64,000 bases of DNA, taken from Tolypothrix tenuis PCC 7101. Lineage in GTDB: Bacteria > Cyanobacteriota > Cyanobacteriia > Cyanobacteriales > Nostocaceae. Where the stretch lies: assembly GCF_002368295.1 (NCBI RefSeq), contig NZ_AP018248.1, forward strand, positions 7,147,323-7,211,322, in the 5' to 3' direction. The position numbers were made by a program, and so were the translations under genes. This document shows, one piece after another, positions 52,490 through 60,695 of this stretch (within the stretch, counting starts at the first letter, position 1; each line of letters starts with the position of its first letter). Below the pieces are notes generated by a model. It did no database searches. It saw nothing but the letters and a program-made list of their open reading frames with translations, and was not told the origin of the DNA.

Positions 52490-54043
52490 GTGAGTGTTGC
52501 TCAATTAGTCACTGTTTCAATTATTCTCCTGCTTGTAGCCACCGCCGTAGCATTGCTATCGCGTTGGTTACGCGTTTCTTATGTTGCAGGTTTAGTTCTA
52601 GCTGGTTTAGCGTTGACAGAACTTTTACCACAGCGCATAGGTTTAAACGATTCCCTGATTTTAAATTTATTTCTACCGATTCTAGTATTCGAGGCAGCCA
52701 TAAATACTGATATTAGTCGCCTTCGTAGCACTATAAAACCCATTTCTTTATTAGCTGGGCCAGGAATTGTAATTTCTTCTGGTGTGACAGCAGCACTTTT
52801 AAAATGGGGATTGGGGCTAAATTGGACAGCTGCACTACTAGCAGGAGTAATTTTGGCAATTACAGACACAGTATCGGTGATTGCTGTATTTAAAGAGGTG
52901 CTTGTCCCTTCGCGGTTGTCAACCATTGTTGAGGGTGAGAGTTTATTTAATGATGGTGTAGCCCTAGTTTTATTTAGCTTAATTGTGAAGGCGCATGAGG
53001 CTGGTTCAATCACATTTCTTGCAGGACTACAAGAATTATTTGTGGTGGTTGTTGGTGGCAGCTTAGTAGGGTTAGCTGTGGGATATTTAAGTACAGGTTT
53101 ATTTGTCCGTGCAGACGAACCACTGAGTAGTATTTTGCTCACCGTAGCTGTAGCATTAGGTGCTTTTCAACTAGGGCAATCGTTTAGCGTTTCTGGGGTT
53201 GTGGCTGTAGTTGTTGCTGGCTTAATTGTCGGCAGTGTAGGTCTTTCAGATAAAGTATCAGCTTCTACAAGGTTGACCTTACTAAGCTTTTGGGAATCTA
53301 TAGCTTTTGGTGTTAATAGCTTTATTTTTCTGTTAATTGGTATAGAAGTTAACCTAACAACTCTTTGGCAAATCTTACCTGCTGTACTATTAGCGATCGC
53401 AGCTTATCAAATTGCACGCATAGTTTCTGTTTATCCACTCTTAGCTATAGTACGTTGGTTTGACCGTCCAGTTCCTTGGCGCTGGCAACATGTTCTGTTT
53501 TTCGGCAATATTAAGGGTTCGCTGTCGATGGCGTTGGCGTTGAGTATCCCCGTCACCATCCCAGGACGAGAACAGCTGATTGCTATAGTCTTTGGCACAG
53601 TATTGCTGTCTGTTGTTGGGCAGGGAGTAAGTTTACCGTGGTTAGTAAAGCGGTTACAACTGTCTCAAGTATCAGCAACTCGTCAACAGGTTGAAGAATT
53701 ACAAGCGCAATTAATTACAGCTAAAGCAGCACAGGATGAATTAGATACTTTATTCAAAACAGGGGTATTACCAAAAGCTGTTCATGAAGAGATGCGTGCA
53801 GCTTATCAAGTGCAAGTAGCAAGTGCAGAAAAAACATTACGAGAATTATATAATCGCCGTGCGGATGATTTAGAGGAAAAAACAGGGAACTCTAGTAAAC
53901 TTGATGCTATTCGCCGTCGATTACTTTTAGCAGAAAAAGCAGCACTCAATCAGGCTATTCGTCAGCGAATTCTCTCAGAAGAAATTGTTTATGAACGATT
54001 GAAGAAACTTGATGAGCAATTGCTGCAATTGGAGGATGATTGA
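52490..54043 (+). CDS. Na+/H+ antiporter, CPA1 (NhaP-type)
   Basis: A 517-residue secondary transporter that exchanges sodium for protons. It starts at GTG 52490. About 12 membrane helices are followed by a cytoplasmic helical tail. Transport residues are in ILAITDTVSVIAVFKEV and VEGESLFNDGVALVLFS (the conserved Asp and Glu/Asp motifs of CPA1). The C-terminal about 130 residues form a coiled coil (QQVEELQAQLITAKAAQDELD, EKTLRELYNRRADD), typical of regulated NhaP proteins. It is not adjacent to other ion genes, but the TrkA-like gene lies 1 kb away. Confidence 0.9.
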   Translation: MSVAQLVTVSIILLLVATAVALLSRWLRVSYVAGLVLAGLALTELLPQRIGLNDSLILNLFLPILVFEAAINTDISRLRSTIKPISLLAGPGIVISSGVTAALLKWGLGLNWTAALLAGVILAITDTVSVIAVFKEVLVPSRLSTIVEGESLFNDGVALVLFSLIVKAHEAGSITFLAGLQELFVVVVGGSLVGLAVGYLSTGLFVRADEPLSSILLTVAVALGAFQLGQSFSVSGVVAVVVAGLIVGSVGLSDKVSASTRLTLLSFWESIAFGVNSFIFLLIGIEVNLTTLWQILPAVLLAIAAYQIARIVSVYPLLAIVRWFDRPVPWRWQHVLFFGNIKGSLSMALALSIPVTIPGREQLIAIVFGTVLLSVVGQGVSLPWLVKRLQLSQVSATRQQVEELQAQLITAKAAQDELDTLFKTGVLPKAVHEEMRAAYQVQVASAEKTLRELYNRRADDLEEKTGNSSKLDAIRRRLLLAEKAALNQAIRQRILSEEIVYERLKKLDEQLLQLEDD

Positions 54044-54046
54044 GTT

Positions 54047-54080
54047 TGGTAATGGGTAATTGGTAATGGGTAATTGGTAT
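54047..54080. repeat. GGTAATG/GGTAATT heptamer repeat
   Basis: About five GGTAATK heptamers (TTTGGTAATGGGTAATTGGTAATGG...) beginning three bases after the antiporter stop. Confidence 0.75.
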
Positions 54081-54097
54081 TTATCAAAGTCTAGTAG

Positions 54098-54160
54098 GGT
54101 GTGTTACGGCTATGAAAGTATTTGGGACTTAGAGACAATTAGATTTATCCGTAACGCACC
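54098..54160. repeat. Long-spaced inverted repeat GGTGTGTTACGG
   Basis: GGTGTGTTACGG (54098-54109) pairs with CCGTAACGCACC (54149-54160) with one G-T pair, around about 39 bases. It is related to the GGATGCGTTA family at 17889. It lies between convergent genes. Confidence 0.6.
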
Positions 54161-54181
54161 ATCTTGGAGAAAATCATATAT

Positions 54182-54745
54182 TTATTTGGAAGAAGTAACT
54201 TGAGAGTTTCTTAAGTTTTTAATTACTTTACCAGAGCTTACGAAAGAAATTCCTTGCTGAAATTCAGTTGCAATCATTACTGCTTCGACTATTGGCTCAG
54301 AAATTATTTTTGGAGATACCCACTCTACAATAAAATTTGCTCCTGAACCGCCACTAGTATCTGTTCTATTGACAAAAAAATCTGTAGAACCAAGAGCATT
54401 AATTTGTATAGGTTTATCTAAATAGTTTTTAATTAATTTACCATCGGAATCATAGTAACGAACAGCAGTGATAATCATCGGATTATTTAAATCTGTATTC
54501 CGAATACTCAAGGTAGCTGCTAAATCTAAAATCTTCCGTTCATCGTTATGATAAATATGGGAATAAATAGGGACATAGATAGTTTGACCCATTGCTATTT
54601 TAAAATTTTTATCTAAAGTAACTACTTGTTGAGATGTTTGTGATGAAGTAGTTGTGGATTGCGATTTTGCTTGATTATTTAGTGATGTGCAAGATACTAA
54701 AAAAATCAAAGCAAATACTATATAAAAGCGTGGGTAAAGCTTCAT
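54182..54745 (-). CDS. DUF3124 lipoprotein
   Basis: A 187-residue secreted protein: signal peptide with lipobox (FLVSC, Cys about 19), a Ser/Thr/Gln linker, then a DUF3124 beta-sandwich (QTIYVPIYSHIYHNDERKILDLAATLSIRNTD, VRYYDSDGKLIKNYLDKPIQI). DUF3124 proteins are uncharacterised and usually envelope-attached. It converges on the antiporter gene. No functional partner is evident. Confidence 0.85.
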   Translation of the reverse strand: MKLYPRFYIVFALIFLVSCTSLNNQAKSQSTTTSSQTSQQVVTLDKNFKIAMGQTIYVPIYSHIYHNDERKILDLAATLSIRNTDLNNPMIITAVRYYDSDGKLIKNYLDKPIQINALGSTDFFVNRTDTSGGSGANFIVEWVSPKIISEPIVEAVMIATEFQQGISFVSSGKVIKNLRNSQVTSSK

Positions 54746-54843
54746 TGTAAGGATGAAGGATGAATTAAAAAGAGGAATAGACCGGTTGTAAATAAGCTTG
54801 AAATCCTTACCAATGAATGACTAAGGGAAAAGCGCAAAGTCGA

Positions 54844-54905
54844 GCCAGTCGTGTGGGCGGGTCTCCCGACTTGAACGAACTGGCGTTGAGCGGAGGAAAC
54901 CTCCG
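54844..54905. repeat. Compound palindrome between two minus-strand genes
   Basis: GCCAGT (54844-54849) and ACTGGC (54879-54884) enclose GGGCGGGTCTCCCG, and CGGAGGAAACCTCCG (54891-54905) forms a second tight hairpin. This two-hairpin composite sits 54 bases after the TrkA-like stop. A dispersed repeat family is likely. Confidence 0.6.
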
Positions 54906-54959
54906 AGCAGAACTTTGTAAGAATGACAGCCTCAGCCAGTTATTTTTAATTTCGCCGTA

Positions 54960-55637
54960 CTACTTACAACCTTCCATAAAGTCTATGACTTGATGTAATG
55001 AGCCTGGTTTAGTGACAACTAAAACTGTTGAACCAGGTTCTAAAATTGTACTACCGTTAGGAATTGTTAAATCTTCGAGGGGATGGGCTTGATAGCCAAT
55101 AATGAGAGAACCTGTAGGAAAGCGAGAATCTTGAGCAATTTCGGCAAGGCTACGATTTGCAACATAGCAATTATTGGGGATGGAAAGTTTTAAAACTTCA
55201 ATTTGTCCTTGCTCAAAATGCATCATTGATTCTACTAGCGGGTATTCAATAGCATTTACCATTGTGGAAACCGCTAGTTCCACAGTGCTGATAATATGAT
55301 TAGCCCCCGCTAAACGAAAAGGTTCAGCGAAATCGGAATGACGCATCCGAGTCACAATATGAGGGACACCGTAGTGTTTAGCAAGAGTTACCATCGCTAA
55401 GTTCAACGCATCGCTTCGTAGCACAGCAACTAAGGCGTTAGCTTTTCGTATTCCAGCTTCTAATAAAATTTGTGTACTCACGGCGCTACCTTCAAAAGCC
55501 ATTGCTCCCACCTGTTCGCGTGCATAGCGACAAGCGTTAGGATCAATGTCAATGACAGCTACGGTATGTCCTAGTTCTACCAATTTCTGCGCCAAGCTCA
55601 ATCCTACTAAACCAGATCCACCAATTAGCACGTACAT
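54960..55637 (-). CDS. TrkA-like K+ channel regulatory protein
   Basis: A 225-residue protein with TrkA_N (RCK) and TrkA_C domains. The nucleotide-binding motif is IGGSGLVGLSLAQKLVELG, followed by the acidic strand end VIDIDPN; the C-terminal part (about 140-220) carries LEDLTIPNGSTILEPGSTVLVV. RCK proteins gate K+ channels or transporters in response to NAD(H)/ATP. No channel gene is adjacent. It starts at ATG 55637. Confidence 0.85.
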   Translation of the reverse strand: MYVLIGGSGLVGLSLAQKLVELGHTVAVIDIDPNACRYAREQVGAMAFEGSAVSTQILLEAGIRKANALVAVLRSDALNLAMVTLAKHYGVPHIVTRMRHSDFAEPFRLAGANHIISTVELAVSTMVNAIEYPLVESMMHFEQGQIEVLKLSIPNNCYVANRSLAEIAQDSRFPTGSLIIGYQAHPLEDLTIPNGSTILEPGSTVLVVTKPGSLHQVIDFMEGCK

Positions 55638-55748
55638 AGTTGCTATTTGCTACTGTTTGACTCTTACTTTACAGAAAGTCGGCGGGAAATGGGGCATAGG
55701 GCATTGATATTCTTTCCCGTCTCCAAATGAGTTTAACAAATGTAGCTT

Positions 55749-56594
55749 TTAAGGGATTCTGACTATTTTTTCTATGCCCCAAAAAATCAGGTTGGGTTCT
55801 ACGGTCAAACGAGATGCGATCGCAGGATATAAGGCTTGAAGATAATTTAATAGTATGGTGCGATCGCCTCCTTTAATTGCAATCTTGCCCATCGGAAATA
55901 ATTGCCACCAATTCTCTATAAAATCTTTTATTCCCGCCAAAATTGTGTAAATCACACCGCTTTGTATGGCTTCTGTGGTATTTAACGCAAACCGTGGCGG
56001 CAGAGATGCAATTGCTTGCGTTTCTATTAAAGGTAACTGTCCGGTTTTCTGACCAAGGGAGGTAAATTGCAAGCCTAATCCTGGTAAAATTGCACCCCCC
56101 ACTAAACATTCGTCAGCATCCGCAGCCGTAAAAGTTAGTGCTGTACCCGCATCAATTACCAGCATCGGAAATCCCCAAGTTTTACCTGCACCCCACAAAG
56201 CTAAGGCGCGGTCAATTCCTAATGTGGGATAAAGTCCTTTGAGCGGTATTTGCTCTAAGGTAATTACCCGAACATTGGGGTAAGTTTGCCAAAGTGCTGT
56301 TTGACTGGGAACTACAGAGGCGATGGCGAGGGGAAGAGGGCAGGGGGCAGGGGGCAGGGGGCAGGGGGATGAGGGAGATGTGTATTTTTCCTGGTTTGCT
56401 TGTTTGTGAATAGGGGGAAGAATCTCTGGTGGTAAATCATTTAGGGTTTGGCATTGTGCTAACTGCTGTATGACTGACTCAGGTAAATAGTCAGTATTCC
56501 AAGTAGAGTCAAGCTTTGCACCGAAAAATAATGCCCAATGTAGCCGGGAATTACCAATTTCCAAGGCTAGCCAAATATTATTTTTTTTAATCAC
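55749..56594 (-). CDS. coaX: Type III pantothenate kinase, with repeat-coded insert
   Basis: CoaX phosphorylates pantothenate, the first step of coenzyme A synthesis. The 281 residues have the family's three sites: LALEIGNSRLHWALF, GIDRALALWGAGK and VIDAGTALTFTAAD. Residues about 73-90 (SPSSPCPLPPAPCPLPLA) are encoded by GGGGGCA-type STRR heptamers lying in frame; they interrupt the variable region between the first and second motifs, where the family normally has a short loop. All recognisable catalytic motifs remain. It is monocistronic; the TrkA-like gene lies 110 bases downstream. Confidence 0.92.
   Translation of the reverse strand: MIKKNNIWLALEIGNSRLHWALFFGAKLDSTWNTDYLPESVIQQLAQCQTLNDLPPEILPPIHKQANQEKYTSPSSPCPLPPAPCPLPLAIASVVPSQTALWQTYPNVRVITLEQIPLKGLYPTLGIDRALALWGAGKTWGFPMLVIDAGTALTFTAADADECLVGGAILPGLGLQFTSLGQKTGQLPLIETQAIASLPPRFALNTTEAIQSGVIYTILAGIKDFIENWWQLFPMGKIAIKGGDRTILLNYLQALYPAIASRLTVEPNLIFWGIEKIVRIP
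56325..56378. repeat. STRR GGGGGCA tract inside coaX
   Basis: Four CAGGGGG heptamers with flanking variants (GAGGGGAAGAGGG, GATGAGGGAG), total 54 bases, a multiple of three, fully inside the coaX frame. Confidence 0.9.
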
Positions 56595-56626
56595 TTATTA
56601 CACCAATATTTATAAAAAAATATATT

Positions 56627-56660
56627 TCCCAATGCCCCATCCCCCATGCCCAATGCCCAA
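56627..56660. repeat. STRR GCCCAAT/GCCCCAT tract
   Basis: CCCAATGCCCCATCCCCCATGCCCAATGCCC units between the divergent coaX and flv3, about 110 bases before the flv3 start. Confidence 0.8.
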
Positions 56661-56767
56661 TTTAAATTTCTTAAGTTATCTATAGATTTTTTAATAAAAA
56701 TTAACATTCGATACGTGTAACAATAGAGTCAGAGGAAAATATACTCATTGTGCTAAGGAAGGGAGTT

Positions 56768-58492
56768 ATGGTAGCGCTCACCGAAAGAACTGAAAAAAGG
56801 CTCACCATACAAACTGTCGAGATTGCTCAAGATACTACAGCAATCCGCTCTTTGGATTGGGATCGCGATCGCTTCGATATTGAATTTGGTCTGCAAAATG
56901 GTACGACCTATAACTCATTTCTGATTCGCGGTGAGCAGACTGCTTTAGTTGATACTTCCCATGAAAAGTTTCGTCAGCTGTATTTTGACACGCTGACGGG
57001 GCTAATTAATCCGAAGGAGATTGATTATTTAATTGTGAGCCACACTGAGCCTGACCATAGCGGCTTGGTGAAAGATTTGCTACAAATGGCTCCTGATATC
57101 ACTGTAGTCGCCTCGAAAGTGGCGATTCAATTTTTAGAAGACTTAGTACATCAGCCATTTAAACGTCGGATTGTGAAAAATGGCGATCGCTTAGATATTG
57201 GTAATGGTCATGAATTTGAATTTGTGATTGCGCCCAATCTTCACTGGCCGGATACGATCTTCAGTTTTGACCACAAAACCCAAATTCTCTACACCTGCGA
57301 TGCTTTTGGGATGCACTATTGCACCGAAAGCACTTTTGATGATGATTTAAAAGCGATTGAACCAGATTTTAAATATTACTACGAATGCCTAATGGGGCCG
57401 AATGCACGCTCAGTGCTGTCAGCGTTGAAGCGGATGGGTGAACTGCCAAATGTTGGCATGATTGCAACTGGTCACGGGCCGTTACTATCTCATCATGTAG
57501 AGGAATTAACTCGACGCTACCGCACTTGGAGTCAAACTCAAGCCAAGCCAGAAACTGTAATTGGAATATTTTACGTTTCCGAATATGGCTATAGCGATCG
57601 CCTAGCCCAAGCAATTGCTAACGGTATCAGCAAAGCAGGGGTAGCTGTAGAATGGGTAGACTTGGGTTCAGGCATTGATTTACAAGAACTGCGAGAATTG
57701 GTAGGTCGTTGTGCGGGATTAGTAGTAGGTGTACCGCCAGCTTCTAGCAGTCCTAACATCCAAGCAGCCTTGAGTACCGTTTTAGGATCTGTCAAAGAAA
57801 AACAAGGTATCGGCGTATTTGAAACAGGCGGTGGCGACGACGAACCGATAGATCCGTTATTAAGTAAATTCCGTAACTTAGGATTAACCACAGCTTTCCC
57901 AGAAATTCGCATCAAACAAAACCCCACCGAAAACACCTACAAGCAATGCGAAGAAGCCGGGACAGACTTAGCCCAATGGGTAACACGCGATCGCAGTATT
58001 AAAACAATGAAAGCTCTGGGTGCTGATTTAGACAAAGCACTCGGTAGACTTAGCGGTGGCTTATATATCATCACTGCCAAAAAAGGCGATGTGAAGAGCG
58101 CCATGTTAGCCTCTTGGGTAGCCCAAGCCAGCTTCAAACCTCTAGGATTTTCCATTGCAGTCGCCAAAGACCGGGCGATTGAATCACTGATGCAAGTAGG
58201 CGATCGCTTTGTGCTGAACGTCTTAGAAGAAGGTAATTATCAACCACTGATGAAGCACTTTTTAAAACGATTCGCCCCTGGTGCAGATCGTTTTGAAGGT
58301 GTCAAAACTCAGCCAGCCGAAAACGGCGCACCCATCCTCACCGATGCATTGGCATATATAGAGTGCGAAGTCAAAAGCCGTATGGATTGCGGCGATCACT
58401 GGGCAGTATACAGCACCGTCTACGCCGGACGAGTATCTAACCCAGAAGCCTTAACTGCCGTACATCACCGTAAAGTTGGTAACCATTACTAG
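56768..58492 (+). CDS. flv3: Flavodiiron protein Flv3
   Basis: Cyanobacterial class C flavodiiron proteins reduce O2 to water with electrons from photosystem I, protecting it in fluctuating light. The 574 residues have a metallo-beta-lactamase-like diiron domain with the canonical ligand motif SHTEPDHSGL, then GHGPL, a flavodoxin domain (about 265-410, GIFYVSEYGYSDRLAQAI) and a C-terminal flavin-reductase domain (SAMLASWVAQASFKPLGFSIAVAKDRAIE). ATG 56768 follows GGAAGGGAG; an in-frame GTG at 56750 is not used. The diiron motif argues for Flv3 rather than Flv1. A- or B-type (vegetative or heterocyst) is not decided. It pairs with flv1 downstream. Confidence 0.9.
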   Translation: MVALTERTEKRLTIQTVEIAQDTTAIRSLDWDRDRFDIEFGLQNGTTYNSFLIRGEQTALVDTSHEKFRQLYFDTLTGLINPKEIDYLIVSHTEPDHSGLVKDLLQMAPDITVVASKVAIQFLEDLVHQPFKRRIVKNGDRLDIGNGHEFEFVIAPNLHWPDTIFSFDHKTQILYTCDAFGMHYCTESTFDDDLKAIEPDFKYYYECLMGPNARSVLSALKRMGELPNVGMIATGHGPLLSHHVEELTRRYRTWSQTQAKPETVIGIFYVSEYGYSDRLAQAIANGISKAGVAVEWVDLGSGIDLQELRELVGRCAGLVVGVPPASSSPNIQAALSTVLGSVKEKQGIGVFETGGGDDEPIDPLLSKFRNLGLTTAFPEIRIKQNPTENTYKQCEEAGTDLAQWVTRDRSIKTMKALGADLDKALGRLSGGLYIITAKKGDVKSAMLASWVAQASFKPLGFSIAVAKDRAIESLMQVGDRFVLNVLEEGNYQPLMKHFLKRFAPGADRFEGVKTQPAENGAPILTDALAYIECEVKSRMDCGDHWAVYSTVYAGRVSNPEALTAVHHRKVGNHY

Positions 58493-58611
58493 GGACTGGG
58501 GACTGGGTACTAGGAAGTAGGAACGCAGAGCATAAATAAAAAATTTCTATTACCCATTACCCATTACCCATTACCCATTACCCATTACCCATTACCCAAT
58601 CCCCAATCCCC
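58492..58611. repeat. STRR tract between flv3 and flv1
   Basis: GGACTGGGGACTGGG units start at the last base of the flv3 TAG. Seven perfect ATTACCC heptamers (58549-58597) are followed by two AATCCCC units (58598-58611), ending three bases before the flv1 ATG. There is no Shine-Dalgarno sequence. Confidence 0.9.
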
Positions 58612-58614
58612 ATC

Positions 58615-60327
58615 ATGCCTACAAATAAACCCCGTGACGTTCAAGTTTTACCCATAGCTACAGATACAACCGTAATGCGATCGCGCAGTTGGTCAAGGTT
58701 AAGGTTTGAAATCGAATATGCTTTGGCTAAGGGTACTACTGCTAATTCTTATGTGATTCAAGGCGATAAACTCGCCCTGATTGACCCACCTGGAGAAACT
58801 TTTACAGAAATCTATTTAAAGGCTTTGCAGGAAAGATTTGATGTCGAAGCCATTGAATATGTAATTTTAGGTCACGTCAATCCTAACCGTGCTGCTACTT
58901 TAAAAGCTTTGCTGCAAGTTGCACCACAGATTACCTTTGTCTGTTCTAATCCAGGGGCGATCAATTTACGTGGGGCGCTGGAAAATCAAGACCTAAAAAT
59001 TCTGGTGATGCGGGGCGAAGAAACCCTAAATTTAGGGAAGGGTCACGATTTGCAATTTATTCCTACCCCCAACCCCCGCTATGCAGACCTTCTGTGCACC
59101 TATGACCCCCAAACGGAAATTCTCTACACAGATAAGTTTTTTGGGGCGCATATTTGTGGCGATCAAGTCTTTGATGAAGGCTGGGAATCGATTAACGAAG
59201 ACCGCCGCTATTATTTTGATTGCTTAATGGCTCCCCATGCGCGCCAAGTGGAAACAGCCTTAGATAAACTGGCCGATTTCCCCGCAAGAATTTACGCCAC
59301 TGGACATGGGCCTTTGGTACGTTATGCGCTGATTGAACTTACCAAAGCTTACCGTGAATGGAGTCAGCAACAAACCACTGCTGACTTGACAGTAGCCTTA
59401 ATTTATGCATCAGCATATGGGAACACAGCCACCTTAGCCCAAGCGATCGCGCGTGGTATCACCAAAGCTGGTGTCGCTGTTGAATCAATTAATTGCGAAT
59501 TCACAGATCCAGAAGATATTCGCGCTGCTGTCGAGAAATCTGCTGGCTTTGTCATTGGTTCGCCTACCTTGGGCGGTCATGCACCCACACCCGTGCAAAC
59601 AGCCTTGGGGATAGTTCTCGCCACCGCTACCACAAATAAACTAGCTGGGGTATTTGGTTCTTTTGGCTGGAGTGGTGAAGCAGTAGATTTAATTGAAGGA
59701 AAACTCAAAGACGCTGGTTATCGCTTTGGTTTTGACACCATCCGCGTCAAATTCAAACCCGACGCTGCTACCTTGCAACTGTGTGAAGAAGCCGGAACCG
59801 ACTTCGCACAAGCATTGAAGAAAGCCAGAAAAGTGCGATCGCAAAGTGTCCCTGCTACCAATGTCGAACAAGCTGTAGGCAGAATAATTGGTTCTTTGTG
59901 CGTAGTCACAGCCAAGCAAGACGATATATCTAGTGCCATGTTAGCCTCTTGGGTAGCACAAGCCAGCTTTAATCCTCCAGGTTTAACCATCGCCGTTGCG
60001 AAAGACCGCGCTGTCGAAACTTTGACCCACACAGGAAATAAATTTGTCCTGAATATCCTCAAAGAAGGAAATCATTTAGGTTTGATGAAACACTTCCTCA
60101 AACCCTTTGGCCCAGCACAAGACCGATTTGAAGGTGTCGCCACCCAAGAAACTGAAAACGGTTCTCCAATTTTGAATGATGCCCTTGCATATTTAGAGTG
60201 TTCCGTCAATAATCGGCTAGAATCTGGCGATCATTGGCTCGTTTATGCAACCGTCGAGAATGGCAAAGTCCTCAATCAAGATGGTGTCACAGCAGTGCAT
60301 CATCGTAAGTCGGGAACCCATTATTAA
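58615..60327 (+). CDS. flv1: Flavodiiron protein Flv1
   Basis: The 570-residue partner of Flv3; Flv1 and Flv3 work together in photoreduction of O2. Architecture is the same: diiron-type domain, flavodoxin domain (about 260-400, ALIYASAYGNTATLAQAI) and flavin-reductase domain (SAMLASWVAQASFNPPGLTIAVAKDRAVE). Where Flv3 has HTEPDHS, this protein has GHVNPNRAATL, so several iron ligands are replaced, which is the known Flv1 feature. The start ATG 58615 directly follows the heptamer tract. The gene probably shares flv3's transcript. Confidence 0.9.
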   Translation: MPTNKPRDVQVLPIATDTTVMRSRSWSRLRFEIEYALAKGTTANSYVIQGDKLALIDPPGETFTEIYLKALQERFDVEAIEYVILGHVNPNRAATLKALLQVAPQITFVCSNPGAINLRGALENQDLKILVMRGEETLNLGKGHDLQFIPTPNPRYADLLCTYDPQTEILYTDKFFGAHICGDQVFDEGWESINEDRRYYFDCLMAPHARQVETALDKLADFPARIYATGHGPLVRYALIELTKAYREWSQQQTTADLTVALIYASAYGNTATLAQAIARGITKAGVAVESINCEFTDPEDIRAAVEKSAGFVIGSPTLGGHAPTPVQTALGIVLATATTNKLAGVFGSFGWSGEAVDLIEGKLKDAGYRFGFDTIRVKFKPDAATLQLCEEAGTDFAQALKKARKVRSQSVPATNVEQAVGRIIGSLCVVTAKQDDISSAMLASWVAQASFNPPGLTIAVAKDRAVETLTHTGNKFVLNILKEGNHLGLMKHFLKPFGPAQDRFEGVATQETENGSPILNDALAYLECSVNNRLESGDHWLVYATVENGKVLNQDGVTAVHHRKSGTHY

Positions 60328-60391
60328 GTAGAGGGAACAGGGAATTTGAAATTTTGAATTACCCTTCAGGAGTAATACAGTTCAGTTAAGT

Positions 60392-60527
60392 CATACCATT
60401 TTGAAAAAAGAACGCGATAGATGGTTAGGGCACGGCATCCACAATCTTTTGGCATATCAAATATCTTACTGGTGCCGTGCCCCTACCAATAATTTATCTA
60501 TCGCAAACATTATTTGAATTGGTATCA
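60392..60527 (-). mobile_element. MITE-like large hairpin element, copy 2
   Basis: About 136 bases, the reverse complement of 5712-5847 with roughly one difference per 8-10 bases. Ends are ATACCATTTTG and GAATTGGTAT; inner arms GCGATAGAT and ATCTATCGC, and the centre GTGCCGTGCCCCTAC. It lies 64 bases after flv1 and has no ORF. Against copy 1, changes are mostly single transitions. Confidence 0.65.
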
Positions 60528-60604
60528 GTTAAGAAAATTAATTGACAACAAAACCAAAAAACTAGTTACTCAACAAAAAACCGAACAATAATTTTGGAGG
60601 GGGT

Positions 60605-60623
60605 TTGGGGGAGAATCCCCCAA
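60605..60623. repeat. TTGGGGG/CCCCCAA hairpin
   Basis: TTGGGGG (60605-60611) pairs with CCCCCAA (60617-60623) over AGAAT. GGAGGGGGTTTGGGGGAGAA is a common intergenic motif of Nostocales. Confidence 0.55.
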
Positions 60624-60695
60624 TTGAGCTAGCTTTTTCCACAACTGACAAATCAATTAAGTAGCTGGTTGGAATTAAATATAAGATGGACGTAG

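Noticed and set aside
58549..58611. Possible CRISPR array at ATTACCC repeats
   Set aside because: Units are seven bases with no spacers, so this is a simple tandem repeat.
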